From contig JAIQGA010000001.1 of NCBI GenBank assembly GCA_020072925.1, positions 42,127 through 106,126 on the forward strand: a stretch of 64,000 nucleotides of DNA, given 5' to 3'. The position numbers and the translations under genes are program-made. The DNA is from Terriglobia bacterium. Lineage in GTDB: Bacteria > Acidobacteriota > Terriglobia > UBA7540. The stretch's first letter is position 1, and every line of letters starts with the position of its first letter. Under the pieces are notes generated by a model that was given only the letters and a program-made list of their open reading frames with translations, was not told where the DNA came from and searched no databases. Below are positions 7,823 through 16,230 of the stretch, in pieces.

Positions 7823-8350
7823 TCCGCCTGTGCGCTCATGATTTGCACGCACTACGCGGCGGCGTGGGGGTTTTGCGAGCCCCCGCAGACGCGACTGGCG
7901 TCGGCGGCGCGCGCCATTTTGAGATGAGAGACTTGCGCCGAAGCTGCGCGCCCTCTGTTTGCGCGCACCCGCCAAAACGTTCCTTCGAGTTTTCTTAACG
8001 GTTTTCATTTCAAATACTTGTATGCTCGAGCGCGGTCGAGACCGCCGCGCCCCCCATCCCTAAGATCGATGTATAACAAACTTCGGGGGTTGGAGTCAAT
8101 CGGGTTCTGCCCTTGGGATCCACCCGGCGGAAGTAAGGAGGTTGCTGTAGTAAGACATTGTCAAAATGTCCGAATCATGATAATAATGTTGCGATCATGT
8201 TAAGGCTAATCCTGCCCGAATCCACTCATCTCGCACTCGGCAAACCGCATGTTTGCTGTAGCTCCTACTGTTGCTGTTGAAACCAACCAGTTTGTTTTCT
8301 TACATATACATCGCGCTAGCGATTCAGATCTTAAGAGGAGGTAGCGAAAG
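7823..8350. other. Intergenic region upstream of the rhodanese gene
   Basis: The half nearer 7823 may encode an Arg/Lys-rich extension of the TPR protein on the minus strand. The half nearer 8350 is more A/T-rich and holds two small inverted repeats, GACATT-N5-AATGTC (8154-8170) and ATGAT-N12-ATCAT just after it. These could be operator sites for the divergent genes. No RNA gene is recognised. Confidence 0.4.
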
Positions 8351-9214
8351 ATGACAGACTACAAACATCCGGAGGTTCTGGTCAGTACGGATTGGGTCAA
8401 CCAGCATACGGACGACCCAAAGGTTCGGCTGGTGGAAGTGGACGTCGACACTAGCGCCTACCAGAAAGGCCACATTAAGAACGCCGTCGGCTGGAATTGG
8501 ACGACTCAGCTTAACGACAATGTTCGGCGCGATATTCCGAACGCCAGGCAATTTGAGGAGTTGTGCAGCAGCGCTGGCGTATCGAATGACACCACCGTGG
8601 TCCTGTATGGCGACAACAACAACTGGTTTGCCGCCTTCGCGTTCTGGCAATTCAAAGTCTACGGCCATAAGGATGTGCGACTGATGAACGGCGGGCGCAA
8701 GAAATGGGAACTAGAGGGACGCCCGTTGACCACCGAAGTTCCCCAATTTGCGCCTGGCCATTTCAAAGCCGCCACACCAGACAAGAGCGTTCGGGCGCGT
8801 CGTGAGGACATCTTGAAAGCCTTAGAGGAGAAGAATGCTTCCTTGGTGGATGTTCGCTCCCCCGACGAATTCACGGGCAAGGTGATCGCGCCTCCCGGCA
8901 TGACCGAGACCGCCCAGCGGGGTGGGCATATTCCCGGAGCCGCGAACATTCCGTGGTCCAAGGCGGTCAATGACGATGGGACATTCAAGTCCTACGATGA
9001 ACTCCTCAAGCTCTATGAATCCCAAGGAGTTCGCCCGGACCGCGAGGCGGTGGCCTATTGCCGCATCGGGGAGCGGAGTTCACACAGTTGGTTTGTGCTC
9101 AAGTATTTGTTGGGTTTCCCGAAAGTGCGGAACTACGACGGCAGTTGGACGGAATGGGGCAACTTAATTGACGCTCCCATCGAGAAGGGGGAAGCGAAGT
9201 CGGCTCATGCGTAG
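8351..9214 (+). CDS. sseA: Thiosulfate/3-mercaptopyruvate sulfurtransferase (tandem rhodanese)
   Basis: A 287-residue two-domain rhodanese. The N-terminal domain (about 10-130) lacks a catalytic Cys, and the C-terminal domain carries the active-site loop YCRIGERSSHSWF with Cys237. The loop CRIGERS is typical of the thiosulfate-sulfurtransferase (CysA/SseA-like) branch. The enzyme moves sulfane sulfur from thiosulfate or mercaptopyruvate to cyanide or thiol acceptors in the cytoplasm. ATG 8351 has a strong GAGGAGG 10 bases upstream. The gene appears to be a single transcription unit. Confidence 0.93.
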   Translation: MTDYKHPEVLVSTDWVNQHTDDPKVRLVEVDVDTSAYQKGHIKNAVGWNWTTQLNDNVRRDIPNARQFEELCSSAGVSNDTTVVLYGDNNNWFAAFAFWQFKVYGHKDVRLMNGGRKKWELEGRPLTTEVPQFAPGHFKAATPDKSVRARREDILKALEEKNASLVDVRSPDEFTGKVIAPPGMTETAQRGGHIPGAANIPWSKAVNDDGTFKSYDELLKLYESQGVRPDREAVAYCRIGERSSHSWFVLKYLLGFPKVRNYDGSWTEWGNLIDAPIEKGEAKSAHA

Positions 9215-9263
9215 GCGGGCACCCAAGTTCGGCGGGGGCGATCTGGGTCGCACCTTTCCTTTT

Positions 9264-9776
9264 CTACAGGGGTTTGTGTGCCGTCCTCACACCCGCGATG
9301 GGCCTGGCGGCCGGAAGGTTCGGGCTACCGGGGGGCAACCCGCTTGGAAATAGTTGTCGTTGCGCCGCGTGTTCCGTCCGGACTCGAGCTTCGCGTCTCT
9401 CCAAGACATTTTGCAGGGCGCACCGCAGGACATGGTGCAAGTCGGAGGACCGGAAGGGCGGGGCGATAAAATCATACGCCCCAGCTTCGATAACCTCGAC
9501 GTAGAACCGCGTATCCACCAAGCGCGCCACAATGATGACGTTGACCGGCACCGAGGCATTCTTGGACAACGCAATGACGTCCGCCCAAGAGCCATCCGGG
9601 AGTGCCGCATCCACGAAAACCAGATGCGGTGGCTCGGGGCCGGCAAGGATTTTGGCGGCCTCAAGGCAGGTTTGCGCTCGCAGAATCACCACCGGTTGGT
9701 CTTCCAGACTTGCTTCCAGCGGCGCCATGTGCGGCCCGTCGAGATGGACGAGTAGTACGGAAATCCGCTCGGTCAT
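9264..9776 (-). CDS. Degenerate receiver-domain protein, copy 1
   Basis: A 170-residue single-domain protein with a receiver-like fold pattern. The phospho-acceptor position is kept (Asp56 in HLVFVDAALPDGSWADV), but the conserved Lys of the KP motif is replaced by Pro (DFIAPPF, about 106), so normal phosphorylation signalling is doubtful. The last 50 residues are basic and Pro-rich. It is the paralogue of 17634-18056, and both follow a small winged-helix gene in the same order. ATG 9776 matches the paralogue's start; the ribosome-binding site is weak. It may act by protein contact as an atypical response regulator. Confidence 0.75.
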   Translation of the reverse strand: MTERISVLLVHLDGPHMAPLEASLEDQPVVILRAQTCLEAAKILAGPEPPHLVFVDAALPDGSWADVIALSKNASVPVNVIIVARLVDTRFYVEVIEAGAYDFIAPPFRSSDLHHVLRCALQNVLERREARVRTEHAAQRQLFPSGLPPGSPNLPAARPIAGVRTAHKPL

Positions 9777-9926
9777 AGGGACTGCTTCGATCCGCCTTCC
9801 ATGCCCCTCATGCAACACTCCCCTCCCGCTTTCTGACGTCAAGTTCGCTCGGCGCACAAATGAGTGAGGACAAACACGACCCCGGCGACAGATTCGCCAG
9901 CTTTCATTGCATGCAGGGCTGCATGG

Positions 9927-10130
9927 CTAATTCAGTTCGACCTTGTACCCTTTCTTCTCAGGAGTAATGCGAACTTTGTCTTCCCTGGCCAGCCACCCCA
10001 GCGCGAAGTTCACCAAGTCGTTCGAGTTCCCAACCTTCTTCTTGAGTTGACTTAGAGTCTGCGGCCCGTCGTTATTCAATATCTGCCAGATTTCTCCAGC
10101 CTTTTCGCCGATTTCAGGTTCAATGGTCAC
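9927..10130 (-). CDS. Small winged-helix protein (DUF2582-like), copy 1
   Basis: A 67-residue protein made up almost entirely of a winged helix: EIGEKAGEIWQILNNDGPQT (helix 1), LSQLKKKVG (helix 2), SNDLVNFALGWLAREDKVRI (recognition helix and wing). Its clear paralogue is 17416-17622. It starts at GTG 10130 with GGGAGGA about 10 bases upstream. It lies 150 bases upstream of the degenerate receiver gene on the same strand. A DNA-binding or docking role is likely; targets are not visible. Confidence 0.8.
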   Translation of the reverse strand: MTIEPEIGEKAGEIWQILNNDGPQTLSQLKKKVGNSNDLVNFALGWLAREDKVRITPEKKGYKVELN

Positions 10131-10491
10131 TTTGGATATTCCTCCCTTCAGGTATCGACAGCATGAGCATGGGGCTTAAGGCGTTCCCGCCTTGTGGCAC
10201 GCGTAGAGAGGGTTCCCCACACAACCCCAATGTCTGGCCGTGCGTGATTCTAAGATGTCGTTAACCCCTGCGGGGGCTTACTTCGTTCCTGCGAGGGCCT
10301 CTTCGGATTCCATTCGGTGAGTGCATGAGCGAGAAGCCGTGCAGCAAGTATTCCGAATCGATCCTGGAAAAGCATTCTATGCGTATTCTGAGAGACAGTA
10401 AAGGAAAAAAATATTATGGAGGGGATAAATGACGGGAATAGAATACCCTTGCAGCCGCGTCCTGGGGCGCAAGCGCCTGTATTATGTGCAG
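10131..10491. other. Intergenic region of 360 bases without a gene
   Basis: No open frame with plausible composition is seen. A short hairpin AACCCCTGCGGGGGCTT lies near 10263. The region separates the minus-strand winged-helix gene from the 3' end of a minus-strand membrane-protein gene, so it should hold the promoter of the winged-helix/receiver pair. Confidence 0.35.
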
Positions 10492-10719
10492 TTAGTCGTG
10501 GTCCTGGGGTCGACGGCGCGATTGCAGGAAACGTCCTAACTCCAGAAGGCCATAGACGAGGAGACAGAACCAGAAGTCAACCACGGTGCCCAAGCTTATG
10601 AATTGCGACGCGTTGTATCGAGCGGGAGGGGGCAGGTGCGGATTGAGGGCGAAATACAACCCGTTACCCAAGACGATGGCCAGAAGATATTTGACCCACT
10701 TTGCAGCCATGCGAGACAT
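10492..10719 (-). CDS. Small two-helix membrane protein
   Basis: A 75-residue protein with two hydrophobic segments, about 11-26 (YLLAIVLGNGLYFALN) and 45-62 (VVDFWFCLLVYGLLELG), joined by a Pro-rich loop and ending in a basic tail. It is predicted to be in the inner membrane. ATG 10719 has GAGGAAG just upstream; ATG 10710 is an alternative. I recognise no family. It is divergent from recG. Confidence 0.65.
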   Translation of the reverse strand: MSRMAAKWVKYLLAIVLGNGLYFALNPHLPPPARYNASQFISLGTVVDFWFCLLVYGLLELGRFLQSRRRPQDHD

Positions 10720-10768
10720 TCTTCCTCTCAGGGCACACGGTCAAGGCGCAGCCGACGGACATTCGCCC

Positions 10769-10774
10769 TATAAT
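10769..10774 (+). promoter_or_regulatory. Possible -10 box of recG
   Basis: A perfect TATAAT lies 17 bases before the recG ATG. The expected -35 region has no good match, so the promoter call is weak. Confidence 0.3.
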
Positions 10775-10791
10775 AGGGAAATTCGAGGTCC

Positions 10792-12915
10792 ATGACGACA
10801 CCAAAATTGACGCTATCCTCGGAAGTCAAGTACCTGAAGGGCGTCGGCCCGGCACGCGCCGCGCTGCTGGCCTCGCGGGGCATCCATACCGTTGAGGATC
10901 TCCTTTACTATGCGCCTTTTCGCTACGAGGACCGCACTCGCATCACGCGCATCCGCGATCTGGTCCCGGGACAAACCACCACTGTCCTTGCCACCGTCCT
11001 CACCTGCGGGTTGATGCGGACGCGGAAAGGCCTTTACATTTTCGATCTCGCCGCCAGAGACCCAAGCGGCATGCTCCGATGCAAGTGGTTCAACGCGGTT
11101 TATCTCGAGAAGCACAAGGTTTTCCACTCAGGTCAGCGCGTCTTCTTTTACGGCAAGGTCGAGCAAGACCCTTACGGCACTGGGAATTTGCAGATGGTCC
11201 AGCCGCAGTTCGAGATTCTGCCGGAGGAGGAGGCTGCTGAAGGCGACTCGCTGGAAGTTGGACGCGCCGTTCCCATCTATGAGTCGGTGGGGACGCTCGG
11301 GCCGCGCGTTCTCCGGCGGTTGATGTGGACGGCGCTGAATTCCCTGAACGGCGCCATTCCGGATCGCCTGCCGCTTTCGATTCGGCAGCGGAACAAACTC
11401 CCAGAGCGTTCCACGGCTTTGCTCCAGGCGCATTTTCCGGCGCCCGACCAGCCCATTGAGGATGTTTCGCGATTTCGGACTCCCGCGCAGGTGCGGCTGA
11501 TATTTGAAGAGTTTTTCAATGTCGGCGCCGGACTTGCCCTGCGTCGCCGTAAGGCCAAGGCCGCGCAGGGAATCGAGTTCCAAAAGAAGGACTCGGCACG
11601 CGAAGCGATTCGCAGGATTCTGCCCTTTCATCCCACTGGAGCGCAGAAGCGTGTGCTGAAGGAGATTGTGGACGACATGTGTTCGCCGCGCCCCATGAAC
11701 CGGCTGCTCCAGGGCGACGTGGGTTCCGGCAAGACCATCGTGGCGGTGCAGGCGGCGATTCTGGCCATGGAAAACGGGTACCAGGTAGCCTTGATGGCGC
11801 CCACGGAAATCCTGGCGACGCAGCACTTCCTTTATACCCGGCAATTGCTTCAACCTCTGCGCTACCGGATCGATTTGCTGATTAGCGCGCGCAAGGCTGC
11901 GGAGAAATCCGAGCTGAAGCAGCGCATCGCCGCAGGCACGCTCGATCTCATTATCGGCACGCACGCGCTGATTGAGGAAGATGTGGACTTCAGCCGGCTG
12001 GGCCTGGTGATTGTGGACGAGCAGCACCGCTTTGGCGTCATGCAGCGCTATAAGCTGATGCGCAAGGGAATCAATACTGACGTGCTGGTGATGACGGCGA
12101 CTCCGATCCCACGCACCCTGGCCCTGACTTTATACGGTGACCTGGATTTCTCCGTGCTGGACGAGTTGCCGCCCAATCGCACGCCCATCGAAACCCGCCT
12201 GGTCGAGGAGCAGGACCGCGCGCGTGCCTTTGAGTTTGTCCGCGAAAAGGTCCGACGCGGCGAACAAGCCTACGTGGTGTATCCTGTGATCGAGGAGGGC
12301 GGCAAGCTCGACCTGAAGCCCGCCGTGCGCATGCACGAGCATCTCTCGCAAAACGTTTTTCCGGAATTCCGCGTCGGCCTGCTGCACGGACGCTTACCCA
12401 GTGACGAGAAAGAAGGTGTGATGCAGCGGTTCAAGCAGGGCGAAATTCAGGTCCTGGTTTCAACCACGGTGGTCGAAGTCGGTGTGGACGTTTCCAATGC
12501 TACACTGATGCTGATCGAGCACGCGGAGCGCTTCGGGCTATCGCAACTGCATCAGCTTCGCGGGCGCATCGGGCGAGGCAGCAAGAAATCATTTTGCCTC
12601 CTGCTCGCCGAGGAAAAACGCAATGAAGTCGCCGATGAGCGGCTTCGCACCATGACGGAAACCAACGACGGTTTCAAGATCGCGGAGATTGATTTGCGCT
12701 TGCGCGGTCCCGGAGAATTTTTTGGCACGCGCCAGTGGGGGATTCCGGCGTTCCGCATCGCCAACCTCCTCCGTGACCAGGAAATTCTGGAGTGGGCCAA
12801 GAAAGAAGCGATGAGCTTCGTCGAGCATCCCGCTTCGCGCGAGGAGTTTGAGGCCTACGTCGCGTATCTGCGCGCCGAATGGCCGCGCCGCTACGGCCTC
12901 GCGGCGGTGGCCTGA
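10792..12915 (+). CDS. recG: ATP-dependent DNA helicase RecG
   Basis: A 707-residue SF2 helicase that remodels stalled replication forks and Holliday junctions. The N-terminal third contains the wedge/OB domain (VKYLKGVGPARAALLASRGI at the start). Helicase motifs are clear: Walker A in LLQGDVGSGKTIVAVQAA, motif II VDEQHRFGV, motif III MTATPIPRTLALTLYGD, and motif VI in HQLRGRIGRGSKKSFC. The RecG C-terminal signature GPGEFFGTRQWGIP is present. The length is normal. ATG 10792 has GAGG 3-7 bases upstream. rsmD follows on the same strand after a repeat-filled gap. Confidence 0.97.
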   Translation: MTTPKLTLSSEVKYLKGVGPARAALLASRGIHTVEDLLYYAPFRYEDRTRITRIRDLVPGQTTTVLATVLTCGLMRTRKGLYIFDLAARDPSGMLRCKWFNAVYLEKHKVFHSGQRVFFYGKVEQDPYGTGNLQMVQPQFEILPEEEAAEGDSLEVGRAVPIYESVGTLGPRVLRRLMWTALNSLNGAIPDRLPLSIRQRNKLPERSTALLQAHFPAPDQPIEDVSRFRTPAQVRLIFEEFFNVGAGLALRRRKAKAAQGIEFQKKDSAREAIRRILPFHPTGAQKRVLKEIVDDMCSPRPMNRLLQGDVGSGKTIVAVQAAILAMENGYQVALMAPTEILATQHFLYTRQLLQPLRYRIDLLISARKAAEKSELKQRIAAGTLDLIIGTHALIEEDVDFSRLGLVIVDEQHRFGVMQRYKLMRKGINTDVLVMTATPIPRTLALTLYGDLDFSVLDELPPNRTPIETRLVEEQDRARAFEFVREKVRRGEQAYVVYPVIEEGGKLDLKPAVRMHEHLSQNVFPEFRVGLLHGRLPSDEKEGVMQRFKQGEIQVLVSTTVVEVGVDVSNATLMLIEHAERFGLSQLHQLRGRIGRGSKKSFCLLLAEEKRNEVADERLRTMTETNDGFKIAEIDLRLRGPGEFFGTRQWGIPAFRIANLLRDQEILEWAKKEAMSFVEHPASREEFEAYVAYLRAEWPRRYGLAAVA

Positions 12916-12923
12916 AATTCCGA

Positions 12924-13018
12924 TTGAGCGATTTGGTGATTGGGTGATTTTGCGATTGACCCTTCGGTGTGGGTCTTGTGCGCAATCACTCAATCGCTAA
13001 ATCAGAAAATCACCCAAT
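12924..13018. repeat. Octamer-period inverted array between recG and rsmD
   Basis: The left arm (12924-12958) has units GCGATTTG, GTGATTGG, GTGATTTT, GCGATTG. The right arm (12981-13018) is its degenerate reverse complement; AAAATCACCCAAT matches exactly. The rsmD start codon lies inside the right arm. Confidence 0.8.
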
Positions 13019-13577
13019 GCGTATAATCGCCGGCACATATCGCGGCCTTTCCATCAAGACCTTGAAGGGCAGCAATCTCCGCCCAACTTCGGAGCAACTG
13101 CGCGAAACCCTTTTCGACGTGCTGGGTCCGGGCGTGGCGGGCGCGTCGTTTCTCGACGCCTACGCGGGCTCGGGCGCGGTGGGTATGGAGGCACTGAGCC
13201 GTGGCTTGAGCAGCGTGGTGTTCATCGAGCATCATCGTCCCGCCGCGGAACTCATCCGGACCAATCTCGCAACCCTGAAGATCACCTCCGGCTTCCAGCT
13301 CATGACCTGCGCGGTGCTGACCGGGCTGGAGCGACTGGAGCAGTCCGGCGCGCACTTCGATTACGTATTCCTCGATCCTCCTTACGAGGAGGTCCGCGAG
13401 TATCATCACGTGCTCCGCCAACTCGGGCGCTCGACACTCATCTCGCCGAGTTCGCTCGTGGTCGCCGAACACTCCCGGCATTGCCGGCTGGAGGATGTTT
13501 ACGCCAGCCTGCACCAGACGCGCCTGCTCCGCCACGGCGACGCGCAGTTGGCGTTCTACCGTCTGGCGCCTCCATAG
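13017..13577 (+). CDS. rsmD: 16S rRNA (guanine-N2)-methyltransferase RsmD
   Basis: A 186-residue Rossmann-fold methyltransferase that modifies G966 of 16S rRNA using SAM. It begins with MRIIAGTYRGLSI, contains RPTSEQLRETLFDVL, the SAM motif FLDAYAGSGAVGMEALSRG and the catalytic VFLDPPYEE. The start at ATG 13017 agrees with the family N-terminus; the start codon sits in a repeat arm and has no clear Shine-Dalgarno sequence. Confidence 0.93.
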   Translation: MRIIAGTYRGLSIKTLKGSNLRPTSEQLRETLFDVLGPGVAGASFLDAYAGSGAVGMEALSRGLSSVVFIEHHRPAAELIRTNLATLKITSGFQLMTCAVLTGLERLEQSGAHFDYVFLDPPYEEVREYHHVLRQLGRSTLISPSSLVVAEHSRHCRLEDVYASLHQTRLLRHGDAQLAFYRLAPP

Positions 13578-13718
13578 TGGCAGCAAGTATTCGCGCCATC
13601 TTCTGCAACACATTCGAAGGAAGAAATCCCTTGACACAACCATCCACCGGCAGCCAGGACGGTATGAAGGCAAAACATCGCGCGACTCGAAGGAGGTTCG
13701 CAAGGGCCAGCCCGCGCC

Positions 13719-13735
13719 GGCGCTCATAGAGCGCC
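13719..13735. repeat. Short palindrome GGCGCTC-ATA-GAGCGCC
   Basis: A perfect 7-bp stem with a 3-base loop in the gap after rsmD. The same palindrome occurs at 41286-41302 in the opposite orientation, and both have CCGCTACAG-like sequence nearby, which suggests a dispersed repeat. Confidence 0.65.
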
Positions 13736-13781
13736 GCTACAGCGAGCGCGGCCGAGGCGGCCGTGGTACAACCTGAGTCCG

Positions 13782-14189
13782 CTAGTGAAGTCCCCGGCGG
13801 ATGTCTCGCCGACCTTCCGCCTTCTGACGCGCACCCTGACGGATGTCCCGCCGACCCTCGCGAATATCGTGGCGACCTTCCGCTTTGCGCACCGCGCCCC
13901 GCCGCTCAAGTCTCTGGCCCGCCACGGGGTGGCCGCTCTGCTCGAGCCGCTCGCCGCGATTCTGCATCCACTGGCCTTGCCGGAGGTCCTGCCTTCCTTC
14001 CCGGATATCGCTCCGTCCTTCCGCCTGTTGCCGACGACCCTGCCGGATATCTCGGCGTCCTTCACGGATGCTGCGCCGCTCGGAATTGGGGGGTTGCAGG
14101 CCCGGATCCAGCGCGAACGCCGGGACTGCAACGAAATAAACCAGGGCCATGGTTGCGACCAAGGTGAGGTGTTTCATCATTCGATACAT
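13782..14189 (-). CDS. Exported low-complexity Arg/Gly/Asp repeat protein
   Basis: A 135-residue exported protein. The N-terminus is a Sec signal (KHLTLVATMALVYFVAVPA, then FA-LDPG). The mature part is built from degenerate units of about 7-8 residues such as DIREGRRDIRQG, SDIREGRQDLRQG and DIREGRRDIRQGARQKAEG, giving a highly charged, probably helical chain. No enzyme motif is present. ATG 14189 has AGGAGG about 10 bases upstream. The repeats suggest binding to a polyanion or envelope polymer, but function is unknown. Confidence 0.75.
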   Translation of the reverse strand: MYRMMKHLTLVATMALVYFVAVPAFALDPGLQPPNSERRSIREGRRDIRQGRRQQAEGRSDIREGRQDLRQGQWMQNRGERLEQSGHPVAGQRLERRGAVRKAEGRHDIREGRRDIRQGARQKAEGRRDIRRGLH

Positions 14190-14289
14190 ACGGGTACGAC
14201 CCTCCTGTTGAAGTTTGGATGCCCGGGGCCGCTTACAATTTCTATTAACCCAACAATCGTGGAAATGTTTCGGCATGGAGCGGGATTCT

Positions 14290-15270
14290 TCAAACCCACG
14301 AGTGGTCAGGGGGGACGCGCAGGCTCGGGAGCCGGCGAGCGAGGTCGAGGGCGCCTTCCACCGGCTCGCGGCGGAGCAGGCGGACGCTCGTGCCGGGCGC
14401 GTAGGCGCGTAGCTGACGCGCGAAGACGCGCCGAATCGTTGCGCTGGCCTTGAAGACGCCGCCCGCACAGACGACGGGGAACTTCCTGCGCCGCCAGCCG
14501 AGGCGCCGCACCAGGGTGACGGCCAGCCGCGCCAAGTCTTCGCCCGCCGCGTGGCAGAGCTGCCGGGCAACGGGGTCTCCCTGGCGCGCCGCTTCGAGCA
14601 CCAGCGGAAATAACGCCGCGACTTCGTGTTGCGCCGGAGCGCGCACCACAATACGCGGGATGGACTTCAGGCGGAAGTGGCGGCGCAGGCGCTCGGTGAG
14701 GACAGTGTGCGGGCCGCGCTGGTCGTAATCCTGGAGCGCGGCGATGATGGCGCGCCGGCCGAGGTCATAGCCCGACCCAAAATCGTCGTAGGGAATGCCC
14801 CAGCCGCCCGCGCGCAATACGTGGCCACGCAGGTCGCGCCCGAAAGCGATGGAGCCCGTGCCGGAGATGACGATTATCCCCGGCGCCTCGCCCAGCGCGG
14901 CTTCCAGCACCAGCGCCGCGTCGGTGGTGAGCAGGTGACGCCGCGCGGGGATGGCGCGTCGCAGCCAACCAAGAATATCGCGGTGGACAGTAGGATGGTC
15001 GGCGCCCGACAACCCCGCGACAACAGCTTCAAGGCGGTTGCCGATTGTGGGTTGCCGATTGACGATTGTAGGGGCACGCCATGGCGTGCCCCTACGAGGG
15101 CGGATTGCGGCTTGCGCGGCACGCAAAATCTCGCGCTGAACGGCGGCGTAACCCGCTTTGACCGGATTCGACGGGCCCGCGCGGCCACGGCCCACAACGC
15201 GCCCGCGCGCGTCGGCAACCCAAGCCGTGGTGCGCGTGGCGCCGCCATCAATTCCCAGGAAATAGCCCAT
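14290..15270 (-). CDS. BadF/BadG-type N-acetylglucosamine kinase-like protein
   Basis: A 326-residue sugar kinase of the ASKHA fold. The phosphate-1 motif FLGIDGGATRTTAWVAD opens the protein. ISGTGSIAFGRD is the adenosine/phosphate-2 region, and GGWGIPYDDFGSGYDLGRR replaces the common GGWGxxxGDEGS. The substrate is probably GlcNAc or a related amino sugar from wall recycling; the unusual DDFGS motif makes that uncertain. About 20 residues near residue 60 (RGTPWRAPTIVNRQPTIGNR) are encoded by a palindrome plus heptamer array and look like an in-frame insertion. ATG 15270 was chosen by family N-terminus; no clear ribosome-binding site. Confidence 0.85.
   Translation of the reverse strand: MGYFLGIDGGATRTTAWVADARGRVVGRGRAGPSNPVKAGYAAVQREILRAAQAAIRPRRGTPWRAPTIVNRQPTIGNRLEAVVAGLSGADHPTVHRDILGWLRRAIPARRHLLTTDAALVLEAALGEAPGIIVISGTGSIAFGRDLRGHVLRAGGWGIPYDDFGSGYDLGRRAIIAALQDYDQRGPHTVLTERLRRHFRLKSIPRIVVRAPAQHEVAALFPLVLEAARQGDPVARQLCHAAGEDLARLAVTLVRRLGWRRRKFPVVCAGGVFKASATIRRVFARQLRAYAPGTSVRLLRREPVEGALDLARRLPSLRVPPDHSWV
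15034..15095. repeat. Palindrome plus heptamer array inside the kinase gene
   Basis: Positions 15068-15095 form a perfect 28-base palindrome (arms GTAGGGGCACGCCA and its complement). The adjacent 15034-15067 has 7-bp units CCGATTG, TGGGTTG, CCGATTG, ACGATTG. Together they equal about 60 bases, a multiple of three, and translate as an extra loop in the kinase. Confidence 0.8.
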
Positions 15271-15308
15271 ATAAGGAAACGGTCCGGCGGAGATTGCAGA
15301 TTGCCGAT

Positions 15309-15600
15309 CTATTCCTGCACGGCGACGACTTGCAGAACCTCGTCCATAGTAGTCCAGCCGTTTTCGAGCAGCCACACGGAATAGTCTTTCAGCGTCTTCA
15401 TGCCGAAACCGATGGCAGACTCGTTGATGGCCTCGGCGGTCCCGCCGGTGCCCACCAAGCGCCGCAGTGCTTGCAGTAGATGACCATACCACCCTCCCCC
15501 GAACGCTTGCTTGAATCCCGCCTGGCGCAGGCGGCGACAAGACTGGTGGGTGAAACTCCACGAGCGACGCTTTTCCCCTGTTGTTCGCTTGGCTTCATTA
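15309..15600 (-). pseudogene. C-terminal remnant of a PilB/GspE-type ATPase
   Basis: Reading from about 15600 down to the stop at 15309, the frame has no start codon. It ends with EAINESAIGFGMKTLKDYSV, then WLLENGWTTMDEVLQVVAVQE. This matches the C-terminus of type IV pilus/type II secretion ATPases, where GMxTLxxDGxxKVxxGxTTxEEVLxV is usual. All nucleotide-binding parts are missing, so it is a decayed or truncated gene. It is 38 bases upstream of the kinase gene on the same strand, and its transcript may once have driven it. Confidence 0.6.
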
Positions 15601-16230
15601 TACGCTTCGCGTCAAGCGGAACAAGCCATTACGAATCAGCGGAATCGACAGTGCGGAAGGCGTCTTGCAGAAATCCCATCAGCTTGGGGCTTCTGCGAGC
15701 AGTCCCGCTGACTGTCGGCATAGCGCGTTGGACCTGGGAAGGGACATCTTGTCGTGTCGTGACTTGGGAAGGTCAACACCAGTTCCGGCACGACTTTCGA
15801 CGTATTCGGCTAAGACCATGGTCCAATTCAGGGGAGACTGCGCGACTCAATGTCCGCATACGCTCCTAAGCACGTGCAACTTTTTACACATTGACCGCAA
15901 TACGGCGGTTCGACTTGTAAGGAATGCTTGACAGAATGTACTCTATTTGGATATATAGATGCTGTACCGCCGGGCCAAAACCCTCAAGATCGCCGAACGA
16001 CTGCGGACGGGAGTGATTGGGTTACCCGAGCGAGGCTTATCGAGCATTTCTAGCCCTCTTACCAACTTATCCTCCCCTCCCCTCAACGCCGCGGTGCAGT
16101 CGTCGAGTGTCCGAAGAAGGTTTTGGCGCGCATGGCCCCGAACTTGCTACAGGGGCTTTAGTCGCGCTGCGTATAGCCTTGCGGGCGTGCCTGCGCAGGC
16201 TGGTTGGACAAGTTCCTGGAGGAAGAAGGA
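15601..16230. other. 630-base gap upstream of galT
   Basis: Short frames on both strands have no recognisable product and uneven composition. A good sigma-70-like promoter lies at 15928-15957, which would give galT a leader of about 265 bases. No riboswitch or other structured RNA could be identified by eye. Confidence 0.4.
15928..15957 (+). promoter_or_regulatory. Sigma-70-like promoter upstream of galT
   Basis: TTGACA (15928-15933), an 18-base spacer and TATATA (15952-15957). With a 17-base spacer the -10 would be ATATAT. It points towards galT. Confidence 0.5.

Noticed and set aside
7823..8008. Arg/Lys-rich 62-residue extension of the TPR protein
   Set aside because: No ribosome-binding site at ATG 8008 and composition unlike the rest; kept only as an alternative start.
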